Below, one piece after another: positions 12,960 through 26,200 of a DNA stretch of 64,000 nucleotides. Position 1 is the stretch's first letter, and every line of letters starts with the position of its first letter. The stretch covers positions 1,302,001-1,366,000 of the forward strand of contig CAMPDV010000014.1 in NCBI GenBank assembly GCA_946699065.1. Direction: 5' to 3'. Both the position numbers and the translations under genes were made by a program. The notes beneath the pieces are model-generated. The model searched no databases, was not told the origin of the DNA, and saw only the letters and a program-made list of their open reading frames with translations. The stretch comes from Loxodes magnus. Taxonomy: Eukaryota > Ciliophora > Karyorelictea > Loxodida > Loxodidae.

Positions 12960-13190
12960 TATTACACCTACATTTTTTTAAGGTCTCTAGTGGGATCCAA
13001 GATCTTGAAGGAAATGCATCTGGAGGCTTTCCAGCTTTGTTAGGACTTGAAGTTTATGATTATGGAGTATGCATTCATTAAACATGATGGTTCCTGTTTT
13101 CAGGAACTGATGAACAGAATATCTTCGACGAATCTTTGAATTGATCATTAAAAAAATGCAGTTCGGTGAGATAAAGGCTGTCCAAAAGCT
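12960..13190 (+). other. GC-richer island, possible exon
   Basis: Stands out from the AT-rich surroundings. One frame gives VSSGIQDLEGNASGGFPALL, then GLEVYDYGVCI and FSGTDEQNIFDESL. Another frame also looks protein-like, so the coding frame is undecided. No repeat copy elsewhere in the window. Confidence 0.3.
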
Positions 13191-13199
13191 CTAGTAGTA

Positions 13200-14820
13200 A
13201 TTAATTAATTACTATATTTTCTTACTATAAAAATTGTTTACTACTAAGCTTCTGATTTCAATCACTTCTACTTCAGTAGTTAAATTATAAGATATTATTG
13301 TACAATATTATTTTTACTTCAATCATAAATAATATCTTTAGAGTTTTAAAGAGACAAGAGACATAATCTTTTTGAAGTAGCTAGGATCTGGGTAATAGAC
13401 AAATGAAGTTTCTAAAAAATTAGTAATTCTTCTTCTTTAATTACATTATTTTAATGTAATACGCAATTTAAAATTGCCCTATTGCTTTTCTAATTTATTG
13501 ATATATGACTAATATAAAACCTAAAGATAAAAAGACATAATTAAGATCACATGGGATTTAAGTTAAATAAAGTAATAATCTATATGAAAGATTCTAAAAT
13601 ATATAAGTAAATATTGGATTGATCAATTTCATCAATTAACTATTTTTAAAATCTTAAAACTTTGAATTAATGATGATTATCCTTTATTTAAATCTCATAT
13701 TAAAAAGAAAGATTAGATAGTAGGTTCATAAAGAAAATCCATTTTTAGTATTCATTTTTCAATTATAAATTTTTATAGCATATAAAAATTAAAAAAATTA
13801 AAACTAAAATAATTTAAAATAAAAGCATTTCAAAAATTTCTTTATAGTATTTTATCTTTTATTCACCTCTTATTATTTATCTTTCTCATCTTGACAACAT
13901 TTTTTACATCTATTATCATTGAATTTTTTATCCTTCATTCACTCTAAAATAAACTTTCTTTTTTTATCTTTCTTTATTCTGCAACATTTTAAAATCATTC
14001 TTTATATTTATTAATTAAATCCCTTTTATACTTCAATAGATCCTTATTATTTTTTATTACTTTTAAAAAATCTTGCTTTTACTTTTATTTTACTTATCTT
14101 GTAAATTATATAAATTCTTAAATATTTTTTTGCTTTATACTAAGCACTATCTCTTCAGACTCTCTCTTTTTATATTTTTTTGCTTTCCTTATTTATCTTT
14201 TTTTATTAAATGAGATTTTTTTAATAAAATAATAATTATTATTTTTTTAATTATTTTAAGTTAATTTTTTTTAGTTAATTTATAACTATTTTTTCTATGT
14301 GTATTACTTTTCTCATAATATATTAATTCAATATTAATTAAATTTTTTTTTATCTCTCTATTTTTATTTCTTTTATTCTCTTCTTATTCACTATTTATTA
14401 TTTTTTCTATTTACTCTTTACTTTTTTACTCTTTATTTAGAACTTTTCTTGGAACTTTATACGAAATTTTTTTAAAGTAAAATAAAAAAATAATTTTATT
14501 TAAAGAATGATTGATCAAAAACTAAATTATTTATTTTTATGAGAATGAAGGAGATTTAAAAATTTTATACATTATAGTTTATACTTACTCAACTTACAAG
14601 TATTCACTTTAATATAATATATAATTCACTTTCTACTTTACTATATTTTATCATCAAATATACCTAAACTTTCTTAATTTATTTAATTTATTTTATATAT
14701 ACTGTATTCATTCAATATTTTTATGCTTTTTATATATACTTAAGTATGTATTTTTATTACATTTTAATTTTTTACTTAATTAGTTAAAATATTTTTTTTT
14801 AATTCGTAAGAAAATTTTTC
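13200..14820. other. AT-rich spacer between the two facing TRIM-like genes
   Basis: Long T- and A-rich tracts, poorest in G/C from 13740 to 14800. No gene or repeat copy recognised. Confidence 0.5.
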
Positions 14821-14822
14821 TC

Positions 14823-17151
14823 TCAGTTATTTTGACTCTCTATCTGTAATTCAAGCTATTTCCACCCTTTCTATGTTGCTCTCATGTCATATTCACATAA
14901 AATGCTTTTTTAGTTTGCTGTTGCATCCCACATTCATATACTCTAGTTTTACTAGCATGGATTATACCAAAAAGGAGTTCCATTATATGGAAATGGTTAA
15001 CCATCATCACTAAATGACTTACCATCGTACTGATAAGTACTTAAAAAATTATTTAAATTGTCAAAGAGTAAAATACTATCTCTTTATGTATTGTAAATCA
15101 TTCCCAATGATTTAGTTTAAACTGGCAACATTTATGATTACTTTATCCACTAATTCTTAAAAATACTATATTGTCATATATCATTTATGAGTTATGGCGA
15201 AGATTTGTAATCTGCATTATTAATTACTACCTTTATGTAATATTATTCCACCTCCCATAGTTATTACTTGATCAAGCATCACACATGCTCCTTATAAAGC
15301 TATCTATAATGGATGTTCTGCTATTATTTACTAAGTGTTTGTTGTTATATTAAATTATTCACATTTATTTGAATAGAGTCGATTATATGCATTGTGTTTA
15401 GGATCATATCCTCCTATGATAAATATATTATCAGATACTTAGTCATATGCCATTACAGTTTCTTTCTTAGGATATTTCATATTGAACTTTGTTAGCTAAT
15501 CATTCTCTATTTTTGATATCTCATTCATATGAGATTCTTATGTCCATCCTCCCGCTAATATTATCAAATTATTCGACACTTAATATGAATATGTAGTATG
15601 ATTGTAAATTGGCGAAAGATCAGGTATCCCTTATTCTCTAAAAAATCTTTCTACTTTATTTAAAGAATCTATATTGACTTCTTATATTATGTTATAATTA
15701 AATTTTATTCTTTAGTATTTCTTTATCTTTTATGAAATTGGTTATGACTGTTATTATTACTATTGCATGACTTAAGTCGTTTAGATGTTGATGTTCTATT
15801 AAAATTAATATTAACCTTTCATTTTCTAAATCTATTCTTATAATTATGAAATTTCTTGTTACAGAAGTTATACAGAATGCTATAAATTATTATTTTATAA
15901 TCTTAAATCATTTGAGAATTATTATTAACTACTTAACTCAGATTTATATTGCTATTAAGAGTCTATAAGTTATTTTTCTTTATTGGCTATAGTTTCTTGA
16001 TGTTCTTATATCTGATTTTTAAGAAAATGCATCTACTGTTAATGCTCTTAATTGTTCTTTGATAAAACTTAGTTCTGCTCTTTTTATATTTATTATATAT
16101 ATTATTAATACTGTTTTACTTGATCTTAGATCATATTAATCTAATTTTGATAAGATTATTCTTAATTCAAGAGTTATTGAGATAATGTTTCTTTCGTTTT
16201 TTATTATTTACCTATGTTGTCCTCTAAAAAATGAAGTTAAAGTTGTAGATCTTGAATCTCCTACTTTTATTAGGCTATTTCAATCTTTTATTATTGGTAT
16301 TAATCTTTAGATTATTTGAATTCTCTTACTTGATTATTATTTGATAATATGCTTCAGATATTACTCTCATAATCTTAGTCTTATTATAGATGATTCTATA
16401 GGGTTTACGATGAAGATGATATTTAATACTCTTGAGAATCTATTGAAGAACTTAATTGCTACATATCAACAATTTATTAGCTTAAATCTTCTAAGATAGT
16501 TCCTCCTATTTAGGTTCTAAAGATTTAGCTTAACTTATTTTATAGATTATGCTTAAGTTCTATCAATTATCTATAATCAAGATCAATTTAGCCATGCTTT
16601 TCTGACCATAAACTTCTGGAAGCTTATCTTATATGATCTTATATCTTATTGCTATTTTATAAAATCTCCTTATAGACTTGATTCTTCTTCTATAGAAAAT
16701 TCTCTGATATTGTTTTGATTTATTTTAACATTTAATTAATCTTTAGTTAACTGGCTTGTACAATTTACTCTAAGTTTTAGCATTACTCTTAAATCCTTTA
16801 TTAGATAGGCTAGATCAGATGATTCTTGTGTGATTAATTGATACATTATTCACAAACTATGACTTTGTCTTCTTAACAGTAGAACTTTAACTCCTCTTAG
16901 TGCTAGGTGCAACTTTAAGCATTCACATTCCTTGAGATGAATATGGATTGTAGATACTCGTTTGCTATCCTTAGTTAATCTACCTCAGTATATGTTTTTT
17001 TTTTGTGCAAAGGGCATTTGAAATATTTAAAGTCTTTATACATGATTCTCAAACACTTTTCACATCTAATGCAACCACATTCAACTTATCGCGGTAGATG
17101 TTAGGTTTGATCAAATTATTCAGCACACGTTTCACATGCTCTCTATGACAT
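14823..17151 (-). CDS. TRIM-like RING / B-box / coiled-coil / kelch protein, copy 2
   Basis: This paralogue of the gene at 9.4 kb faces it from the opposite strand. The protein is about 769 residues once the 19-nt intron at 15212-15230 is removed: 2,329 nt minus 19 is 770 codons, with no other net frame change. The RING (CETC, CGCIRCEKC, CPLH) and B-box (CTQH ... CEQC ... H-KN-H) are intact. Two in-frame TGA codons in the kelch part fall where copy 1 has TGG Trp (the motifs I-W-Q-Y and S-I-W-M-W), so UGA is read as Trp. The gene ends at the TGA shared by all copies after a QIES-x-x-N motif. It was probably made by DNA duplication because the intron is kept. Ubiquitin-ligase function is inferred from the domains. 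Confidence 0.85.
15212..15230 (-). other. 19-nt spliceosomal intron in TRIM-like copy 2
   Basis: On the minus strand: GTAGTAATTAATAATGCAG. Without removing it, the kelch region runs out of frame. Removing it joins ...HK-G to AT-TAC..., which matches the other copies and continues to the shared terminal TGA. Confidence 0.85.
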
Positions 17152-18131
17152 TTTAAAATGGAAATATTTAAATTTAACTGAAACTAAATCCTATGAAAGT
17201 AAAGATTAATTAGATTGTAATTCCTCATAAATTATTTAAAGCACTTACTTTAAATAAACTTATCTATAAATCAATTGTTTTATTAAACTAGCATTATCCT
17301 ATACATTCATAACCCACATTACTATTCTCTGATATTTTTTTTTAAACTTTATCTAATTTCATAAAAATGAGTATTGCTAAGCAATTCTATTTTCTTTTAA
17401 ATTCAATTCTTAGTTAGATAAAAAACATAGAATTAAATGAGAAGATAGTATAAATATAAACAGGTAATAGTTAAATGCTATGTGTTTAATATTTTTATCA
17501 AACCTGCTTGTATAACTTCGAGTATTAAAAATAACTACCAGTGTTAAATCCTTGTTAGTTAGAAATAATAATACTTGTAATAATGGCATCTCATTGATCG
17601 TTTATTTTATTGTAATTACCGTTCATTTTTTATGATTTTTAATCCTTTTTCTTTTTATTTACTTCTTTATCAATCTTGCTTTAGTAATTTAGTTTATATC
17701 TTTACTGGAAATTTCTTAAGCTTATTTAAGTAACTTTCTTGATTTTTTCTATTATTTCATTCTTTTTATTTTAATGCTACTAGCTAATCTAATTGTCAAA
17801 ATATAAAAATACTATATCATATCATTTTAAACAGCTCTTTCGTGTTCTTTTAATTCCAAAAATAGAATCTGATTCAGATGTTATTTTATGGTGTTTTTCG
17901 ATGAATTAAAAATAAAAAATAGCTTAAATGCTAGTTAGAGAAAATAGTAAGAAGTATATTGTATTGTTCAAGCTCAATATTTAAGGAACTATGCTTCATG
18001 GATTTAAATTGGCTACTCTTTGAATATTATGATTAAAAAAACGGAAAATTTCTTGCAATAAGTCTCTTCTTTAAAAGGATTCACCTTAGTCAAAAAAAGA
18101 TAAATAAAAAGTGCTTTAAGAACTTCAAATT

Positions 18132-18768
18132 ATGCAATTAGAAAATTTCAAACTCCTAAGAATTGAATAAGAACTAGAAAGAAAAATAGAATATCTGATG
18201 ACAGAGAAAAAAATAGAAAATAAACAGTCAGGAAATATCAGAATAGAAAAATTAGAAGAAAAATTAAACCAATTCACAGAGTTAACTGAAAGCATATTCT
18301 TATAAAAAATATAAGTATATGATCCGATGGATGTTGAGCAACAGTCCACAACAACTTTCATTTCATATCAGAAAATAATGAGATACTGATACGGCAAGCG
18401 ACCAGGGCATAGAGTAAGAAGTTGCATCCAATTTTAATAAAAATAAAAGAAAACAATAAAAAACTAATGGGGAAATATTTTCAAGATCTATTGCAATTAA
18501 GAAGGTAAACTGTATAGAAAGAAAATACTACAACTAAAGAGTGAAGCTCCTTATATCTAATAGGCGATTAACGAATTCAATAAAAATTGACTGGGATTCG
18601 ACCTATTCGAAAAGATTAGAAATAACAACCTAAAAATAATCAAGACTTATGATAGAAAAAATCCAAACAGATTTGAAGTTGATACTTATACCTAACTTTA
18701 AACTTAAAAGTGGTTAGCCTAAAAATGGCAGACCCGCTATAATCAATTATTTATTTATATCACTTTAA
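18132..18768 (+). mobile_element. CCHC zinc-knuckle element, copy B (knuckle decayed)
   Basis: One frame from ATG at 18132. It starts with a Glu/Lys-rich coiled coil (IEKLEEKLNQFTELTESIF), then YDPMDVEQQSTTTFISYQ, then a knuckle relic at 18384-18425 (Y-WY-G-KRPG-H-RVRS-C) in which the first two Cys are Tyr and Gly. After it: IKNQWGNIFKIYCNQEGKLY, then LKIIKTYDRKNPNRFEV. The 29.1-kb copy has the same blocks (YPMEIEQQ, YISYQ, HKVRIC, IIKNQW, IIKTHDSEDPSKFEV). TGA is Trp in R-Y-W-Y and N-W-L. A SINE-like element is inserted just downstream (18796). Confidence 0.6.
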
Positions 18769-18795
18769 TTTTAAAAATTTTGGAATTAAATTAAA

Positions 18796-19107
18796 TTAAT
18801 TTAATTTTAAACTTAAAGAGTTTTGGACTGCAACTTCTTGCAGTTTAACAACCCTAACACTCCCTTCATGGGATAACGGGGATATCCTGTTGCTTTCGAA
18901 AAGCAGCTGCCAGGAAGCTCCATCGCTATGGGTAGCCAGGTTTCAATCCCCTACCAGGAGTGGATAATCAAAAGGAAGGCGTTCCCTTGCAAAGGTTGAC
19001 TTTGACCAGGGACTTTCTCAGCGACAGGAAAGGAACTTGTTCCTAGCCATAAAATCAGAAAGTATGATTCAGAAGGTCAATCTCAGCTCCCACCATCTTT
19101 TTAATTA
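18796..19107 (+). mobile_element. 312-bp SINE-like element, copy 2, with 16-bp target duplication
   Basis: Same family as 5.3 kb. Direct repeats TTGGAATTAAATTAAA flank it (18780-18795 and 19108-19123). It is inserted just past zinc-knuckle copy B. Different flanking repeats from copy 1 show an independent insertion. Confidence 0.8.
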
Positions 19108-19699
19108 TTGGAATTAAATTAAACTTATAAGCTTTGAAGTTTCTAAATCTGTATATTCCATAAATGCAGAATCTATTTAGTCTTCATTTCAAATCTAATT
19201 AATCATTAATTATATTGAAATAAAAACTATTCAAAATTATAAAAATATACTTAATATCATGATATATAGAATCAAGCTCTTGAATATATCAAATAATCAA
19301 TATATTTCTTTCTGACTTAAACTAAATTGAGTTTGACTAAGTAAGACATGCATAATTTACTTAACTATTAAATATATTATTATTAAAAACATAAGATTTG
19401 TATGCTATTTATTATTCTATTATTAAATTTCAAAGCTTGTTTTATATTTTATTTACATATAGTGCTGCGCACCATTGTGGTGCTACGCGCACTTTAATCA
19501 AAGTTTTTTTTTAATATTCCAGTAAAATAGATATCTATTTTCTTTTTTTATAGATTACCTTTAAAGGGGTGTATTTAAAACCATATTGACTACCTCATAA
19601 AGGAGTTAGCTTGATGTTGCTATTTAAATTAGATATTTATAAATAAATATAACCAAAATTATTTATTTTAAATGAAGAATTTAAGTCATTAAGTTTAAA

Positions 19700-20685
19700 T
19701 CAACTTTCTTCTATCTATATTATTTTAGATTCAAAATCTCTGAGTGAAACTTATAAGATACAACGATCTCCTTACTGATTTTTAATTGCTTATAACCATA
19801 TTTAGCTATTATTGCCATATCCTTAAGATTCACTTTTCATAGGTATAGGAAGCTTTTTCTCACTTTATAGAAATTGTTATGATTTATCATCATAATAAAA
19901 TATTGTATCTTGATATTCATGCTAAGAATTTTTACCTCCTAAAATTATAAAATCTTTCTTCGACTTAAACGTTGAAATCAAAACTAAACCTTATGAAAGC
20001 TCACTTTAAAAAAAACTTCATGTCTGATTATCCTAATTTCATACTTCAATGCTTGATTAATACTTCTCTCTATTTCAACCTCCTACAACATATATTTTTT
20101 ATCCATCACTGCAGGCACTTACGCCTGATCTCTTACAATTTAAGTTCGGTATTTTTTCCCATTTTACAGGTTTTTCAATATTTATTCTTCAAACACTTCA
20201 CTTAGGATTCTGATTAAATCCTCCTATTAAATAAATTGAGTTTTGCAATACAGCTACAGCAACTATTATCTAAATTTGTTTAAAATAGGAAATTCGCTTT
20301 TAACTAAGTGAGCATACTTTTGTATAGAAAATTCATATAACTGTTTTTCTACATTCCATAAGTAAATTTTGTTTTTATTCTAAACTGATCTTGAAAATAA
20401 TTGACATTCAAAGTCAAGTTAGATGTTTTTAAATATTTTTCTATAAGGATAGTATAATTCTATCATATTATTTTCTATTCTATGGATGAAAAAGTCTTAG
20501 GAGAACGATGGAAATAATTCGAATTTTTACATTAGGATAGGAAGCTTTTAATAAGCTAGACAAATACTATTACCTAAACCTTTTCTTCCAAGTTTTCTTA
20601 AGTATAGTATCTAAACTAACGCTTATTACTTCGAAAGCTATAAATCATTTTTTAGGTCTAAATTTTTTGCTGGTTGGTCTTCCAT
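19700..20685 (-). pseudogene. Kelch-repeat protein, copy K1 broken by a 1-nt deletion
   Basis: The closest relative of K2 at nucleotide level. It is 986 nt between ATG (20685) and the homologous TGA (19700), one base short of a whole number of codons. The missing base lies where K2 reads AGA TAA TCA GTT and K1 reads AGATAATAGTT, just after the N-K-F-R motif (near 20274). Upstream and downstream halves otherwise read as good kelch sequence in two frames, including TGA Trp in GG-W-N, EV-W-N and QT-W-S. It is either a recent pseudogene or a sequencing indel. The ATG differs in context from K2 (starts MEDQPAKN). Confidence 0.75.
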
Positions 20686-20744
20686 TTTATAAAATTAAAT
20701 AATTAATTAAATAATTAATTAATTAATTAAAATAAAGATGATTA

Positions 20745-21135
20745 TAGAGCGCGTACCACCTCGTTGGCGCTTAGTTCATCAATATTAATATTAGATATTA
20801 AAAAAAGTATTCTCATTCTTCTTGCTAAAATTCTAGTAGTCCAATGAGTCCCCTTAGCTTCTCCAATGGGAAATCTGCTTATTAAAGATTATTATCGAAC
20901 TTTTAACTAAATACTATAGTCTTCTTCAATAAGATCTAAATATGAATAATCGTTAAGTAATTAGCGGTGTGTCAGTCAAACTTTCATATTGCTAGCGAGA
21001 ACTCTTAGATAAGTTAGATTTGTCTCTTTCGAGCTTGTCCATCCTTCCCCGTGGTGGTATCTAGTGCGAAATTACTAGCAGTGCAGTATAAACAGTACCA
21101 GATTACCTATTAAATTTCCTGACTGCATCCTGCAT
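20745..21135 (-). repeat. About 390-bp dispersed repeat, copy 1
   Basis: Alignable over its length to 61912-62305 in the same orientation. Both share, on the plus strand, CCAATGAGTC, GGGAAATCTGCTTATTAAAG and CTTTCATA. Differences between copies fall about evenly on the three codon positions of the best frame, so I see no sign of protein selection even though the frame looks protein-like. It may be a non-coding RNA or an old mobile element. No target duplication found. Confidence 0.55.
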
Positions 21136-21385
21136 TCTTATTTTTTTAAATAAACTAATAAAAGTCTTTCAGCATTGCTTGACAAATGACTACTTGATAA
21201 TTATATATTTGATAAATATATTAAATTATGAAGTCTTTAAGCATATGAATTATATATTTTAATGGAACGCTTTTTTGGGCGAAAGTTATAACTTCTATTG
21301 AAGAAGAAATTACTTTAATAAAAATGCTAATGAAATGAAGTTACTGATATGAATCAATTAATTCATTTTAATTATTTTCTTAAGT

Positions 21386-22025
21386 TCAAGCATCGTTCTT
21401 TTCATCTTCCAACTCTTCTCCATTGCTTCTTGTACTTTCTTGTTGTTCTTCTTTAGGCTCCAATTATTTATTTTTACTTTTCTTACAATTTCAATTCTTT
21501 TTTAGTGGATTCCTGGCAAAAATTTTATTTGAAGGTATGTATCCACCCACTTTTGAGAAGTGAAATGCAAGTTTATGTAAAGCTAAACGTAAGTTATTAT
21601 TTTTTTCCAAGTTTTTAACAGGAAATTTATCAGAAAATTTCTAAGTGAGTCCAATTAATAGACACATTCGTAGATACTTAAATAAATCATTTTTTCCACA
21701 TGGACGTAACACATTTTCCACAGGATAATGTCGTTTACATAAATCAATTTGAAAATTCTAAGATTAAGTGCGCAACTTAATGATCTAAATTATTTCTTTC
21801 CTGTATTCGTTGTTATGCTTAATATGATTTATCTGAAGAAAATTGTAAATTCTAAGATTCTTCAAGTTACTCTCTGAAAATAAATGCAATGGACATTTCT
21901 CTATAGCGTTGAGTTTCTTCTTATTAAAATTTGTGTTTTATTATATCTTTGATAAATTTCTCAATAGAAAGTTATTTATAAAACATAATTTGATCTTCAT
22001 TATTAATTCCATAAAACTAAGACAT
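21386..22025 (-). CDS. Hypothetical protein with one 19-nt intron
   Basis: Candidate of 206 residues. Exon 1 (22025-21777) starts MSQFYGINNEDQIMFYKQ and is charged and Gln-rich. Exon 2 (21757-21386) contains CKRHYPVENVLRPCGKND and FHFSKVGGYIPSNKIFARNP, and ends with an acidic Glu-rich tail (EELEDEKNDA) and TGA. The two frames are joined exactly by a 19-nt GT...AG segment, the intron length seen in the TRIM-like genes; total length minus intron is 207 codons. One Trp (K-N-W-N) is TGA. I do not recognise the family. The call rests on composition and the intron fit, not on homology. Confidence 0.45.
21758..21776 (-). other. Candidate 19-nt intron
   Basis: On the minus strand: GTTGCGCACTTAATCTTAG. 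It falls between two protein-like frames and joins them in phase 0. The 5' end GTTG is less typical than the GTA of the proven introns. Confidence 0.45.
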
Positions 22026-22888
22026 CTTTTTTACTTACTAAAAGTACTAAGATTTTTAGTTTCAATCACATTCAAAGAGTCTTCCTATATTGGATTCTGG
22101 GTAATTCCTAGCTCCTTTCCGTATTTTGTAGCTTTATTGAAACTCTATAATAAATATTAACTAGAGAAATAGTCAAGTTTTGCTTGCTTCTATCTATAAT
22201 GAACATTTCAAATATTTGCGTAAGTTAAAGCCTTTAATCCTTGAATTCAAGTAAAAGGCTATTTATCTAGAAATCGGTCAAAATTATATAAATTTCAGTT
22301 GAATAAACGATAAAATGATTAAAGCTAGAAAGCATTGGTAGTTATAATGAATTATTTGATTTTTAACGTAAACTAGTATTAAACTATCAATGTGTATATT
22401 TAGTATATCAGTCTAAAAATCACATTAGTAAGGAAACAAACTAAATCAAAATAACTTTATATTCAAATTTTCTAAAATTAGAGTAAAATGAAAATATAAA
22501 GGGACTTTGGTTAATTCATATATCTATGAGATTTCTTATATGTACTAATGTTATTTAACTTTAGTACAGTTATGTAAATAGAATTTTTTATAACTTTATT
22601 TAATAAAAACTAAGTAAGGAGATAGTTAACGAAGCAGGAGTCTTTTATGCACCATTAACATTTATTTTCCTGGAAAAATACTTATAAGCAATTATTTTGA
22701 AAAGTAATTGGAGCACTAATTAAGGAAGAAATTAATGTCAAAATCAATCGATTTTATGATAAATACAAACTTATATCCCATTTAGGAAATATATCACTTT
22801 AGTATTATAATTTTAGTTTTGCTTCAAAAAGATTAACTGTTTAAGAAGTTTCTGAAGACATCAATTTATTATATTTAAGCAAACAACT

Positions 22889-23213
22889 GAATATATAATT
22901 GAAAAGATGGTGCGAGCTGAGAATGACCTTCGTGACAAAACTTTCTGGTTTTATGGCTAGGAACAAGTTCCTTTCCTGTCACTGAGAAAATCCCTGGTCA
23001 GAGTCATTTTCTGAAGGGAACACTGTCTTTGAGATTATCCGCTCTTGGTAGGGGCTTGAAGCCTGGCTGCTATAGCGATGGAGCTCCCTAGCAGCTGTGC
23101 CTGGAGCACAACAGGATATCCCCGTTATTCCATAAAAAGAGAGCGTCGGGTTGTGCAATCGGAAAGGAGTTTCCGGTCCAAAAACTTTTTTAGTTTAAAT
23201 TAATTAATTAAAA
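22889..23213 (-). mobile_element. SINE-like element, copy 3, inverted and more diverged
   Basis: The reverse complement of the 5.3-kb unit, about 290 bp of core (22904-23199), with more substitutions and small indels. Short direct repeats CAAACAACT lie at 22880-22888 and 23214-23222, suggesting an older target duplication. Confidence 0.7.
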
Positions 23214-23214
23214 C

Positions 23215-26200
23215 AAACAACTTAACTCAATTATAAATTTTACTTCAAAAGCAAATTATTAAAATAATAAATTATATGAAAAGATTTTATGCTAGAAAAT
23301 AGTGATATTTCTTCAATTTACTTCATATCTTTTATGAAGATATTTTAGATAATTAATAAATAGAAATATAATTAATCTGTAAAATAAATAAGCATGCTAA
23401 ATTAAAAAAATAGACATAAAATTATAAAAGAGTTTAATCAAGAGATATTCAAATTCAAAATTAAAAAAATGAGAAAATAAATACTTTTTTTGTTAATAAA
23501 AGAAACAAATTTACTAAAAAGGCTAAAAGATTTTATTTTTCAAAAATTAATAACAAATAAAAAACAGATAAAATAATAAATAAAATATTAGAAAAATATA
23601 AGAGAAATAAGATTATTTTACTTCAATAAAGGAGAAGTGTGAAAAAGAAATTATTATTTACAAAGAAAAACCAATAATCAAGATTACTAAGTAAGATTTA
23701 AAAAAAAGACAAAAAAGAATTCCTGTTTAACTATCAGGCAATGAAGTGTGGAATAAGTTGGAAATTCTCAAGATCACTATATTATAAATTACAGTATTAT
23801 TAAATTCAAATCAATTAAATAGTCAGTAAATTCTACATTTTTGCGTCAAATGAAAATTTTCCATAAAAAGTATTTACTAAAAAAGGCAAATATTGTAGAC
23901 TAAATAATTAAAAAAAATGAAAAAACTAAGAGTCAAAGGAGTTAAAAATAGTTTGATGAATTTTAGTTCAAGAAAAATAAAGGTTATCAAATTAAATATC
24001 TACCTGAATAATAAAAATACTAATAAATATATTTTAATGTTAAGGTATTTATATCTTTAACTAAACTATATTTTCGATTACTTTTTAGTTTTATCTTTTG
24101 ATAAATAATCTTCACCGAAATTGTAACAAAAATTTAGAATTTTCTGTTAATTCATAAATTACATAAAATATAGTTATGAATCTAACTGTGTTCTCTTCTT
24201 CTAATTATGGTACACTCTCGATTACATTTTCATTTCATATCATTAAAATTCTGAGGTAGAAATTTTCATCTATTTTTATTATATTATTACTGGTAAGTAG
24301 AAAATATATTAATTTATACAATTTAATAAATTCTTCATTTTCAAATGAAAAAAATATCTTTTACCAACAATTTTTTCTATTTTAAAATTATAAAAATTAT
24401 CTTATTTAATAATTCATTCTTCATTATGAAAACTAGTATTTATGCTCATCTTTTTTATTTTTTATATTGTAAAACGCATAACTAAAAATTACTATGCTTA
24501 TATCATTAATATTTTTTAATATAAATCTTAAAAAAAATTAATTAAAGCTTAAAAATGTTTATATTTGCTTTAAATATATCAAATTTTATCTTTTATGTGA
24601 AATATATATCAAAATAATTATTTTTCTTTAATCAATATATATTAAATGCGTTTTTAAATTATCACAGCTATTATTTATTATTATATTTATATGAAAAGTT
24701 GACTTGCAATAGTTTTACAACTTTGATTCTTAAGTAAAACTACTTTATATACTTGAATTTATTTTTAATCAATTTTTCTAAATAATTAGAAAAATAAGCA
24801 AATAATTGAATTATAATATTTAATAAAAATACATTTATAAATTCTAGAAAGTAAATATCTTTAGTTTCTTTATTTCGTTTATATATTATGTATTTTTTCA
24901 ATTTTTGTCCATATTCAGAATTTTAAGGTTAGTGAAAAATAAAAAAGCTCTTATTCTTTTTTATTTTCAAAAACTTAAAAGTAGTTCTGTTATTTTTTAA
25001 TTATATTTTATATAATTTATATCGTCTTTAGAATTTTTAAAATAAACTAATGAGAAATAACATATTTTGATTTTATTTTTTAGCCTAATATTAATTTTTT
25101 ACATCTTTAATTTTAAGTTTTATTCTTGTTACTTTACTTCTTTTGCTTATATTTAATTTTACTATTTATTTCGCTTTTATTTAATCCCTTTTTCACTTTA
25201 AAGTCCATCTCACTCACTCTTATAATGTAAAAGGATGAGCATTAAAAATCTTTCATACTTTATTATTTTTATAGTTTTTTCATAGTATTTTTATGTTATC
25301 AAATCTATTAATTTTAATTTACTTTTAAATTTTATTTCTCATTTATTTCTTACTCCTTCTTTTTCAAATATATATTGAAATCTCTTTACTTATTACTTTC
25401 TGCTATATATCATAACTCTATTCTCAATCTATCATTCTATTTTACTTCTTCCATTTTCTTTGCTTATAACACTTTTTCACCTACTTATTTTCTATTTAAT
25501 TGTTTTTTTAACATTTTTAGTCTATCAAAATCAGATTTAATTGTATAAAATGCATAACCAAAACGTTTTTTATATAATTTAAACAATATTTATTAATTAT
25601 AATTTAGTTTTCTTTAATTTATTTAATTTTTCCGTTTTTTATAGAAATATGCTCATTTTTTTATTTCTCAATATATATTTAATTTTTATTTTTCATTTGC
25701 TAACTTTTTTTAAACTTTTTTTAATTTTATTCTTAAGCGATTTTATATTTTTATTTTCCTGTTTACTCTCTCTTTTTTACATATAAAGTTAAACTGTTCA
25801 TAGTGTCAATCTGGACATTGTTTAAAATAAGATGATTTAAAAGCAACACTCCTCATCATTCTTGATTTTCTAATGAATTTATTTTCACTAAAATTTTTTC
25901 AGTTTTTTTGATATATTGCTCTTGTTTATTGAAATTACAAAATTTTAGTAATTCTTGTATAAATGTCATTTTCTCTAACAATAGTAGCATATCTTTCATA
26001 TTTATCTGATTTTTTTTATATAAATAACCTCTTTTTATTCTATCTATATCTAGATCGTCAAATTAATTATGTTTGTGTTAATATTTTTTTTGCTTAATAA
26101 TCTCAAAATCTTGTTTTTTATAAAAGCCTTATTGTTTCTTGCATATTGTTAGTCTAAATCTTCCAATAGCTTGGAGATTTCTTTCCTAACTAATAATTCT

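Noticed and set aside
12940..13000. tRNA-like T-arm (AAGAT-TTGAATC-ATCTT)
   Set aside because: No matching acceptor, D or anticodon arms upstream.
15181..15240. Frameshift in TRIM-like copies 2 and 3, first taken as a sign of pseudogenes
   Set aside because: A 19-nt GT...AG intron at the same site in both copies explains it exactly.
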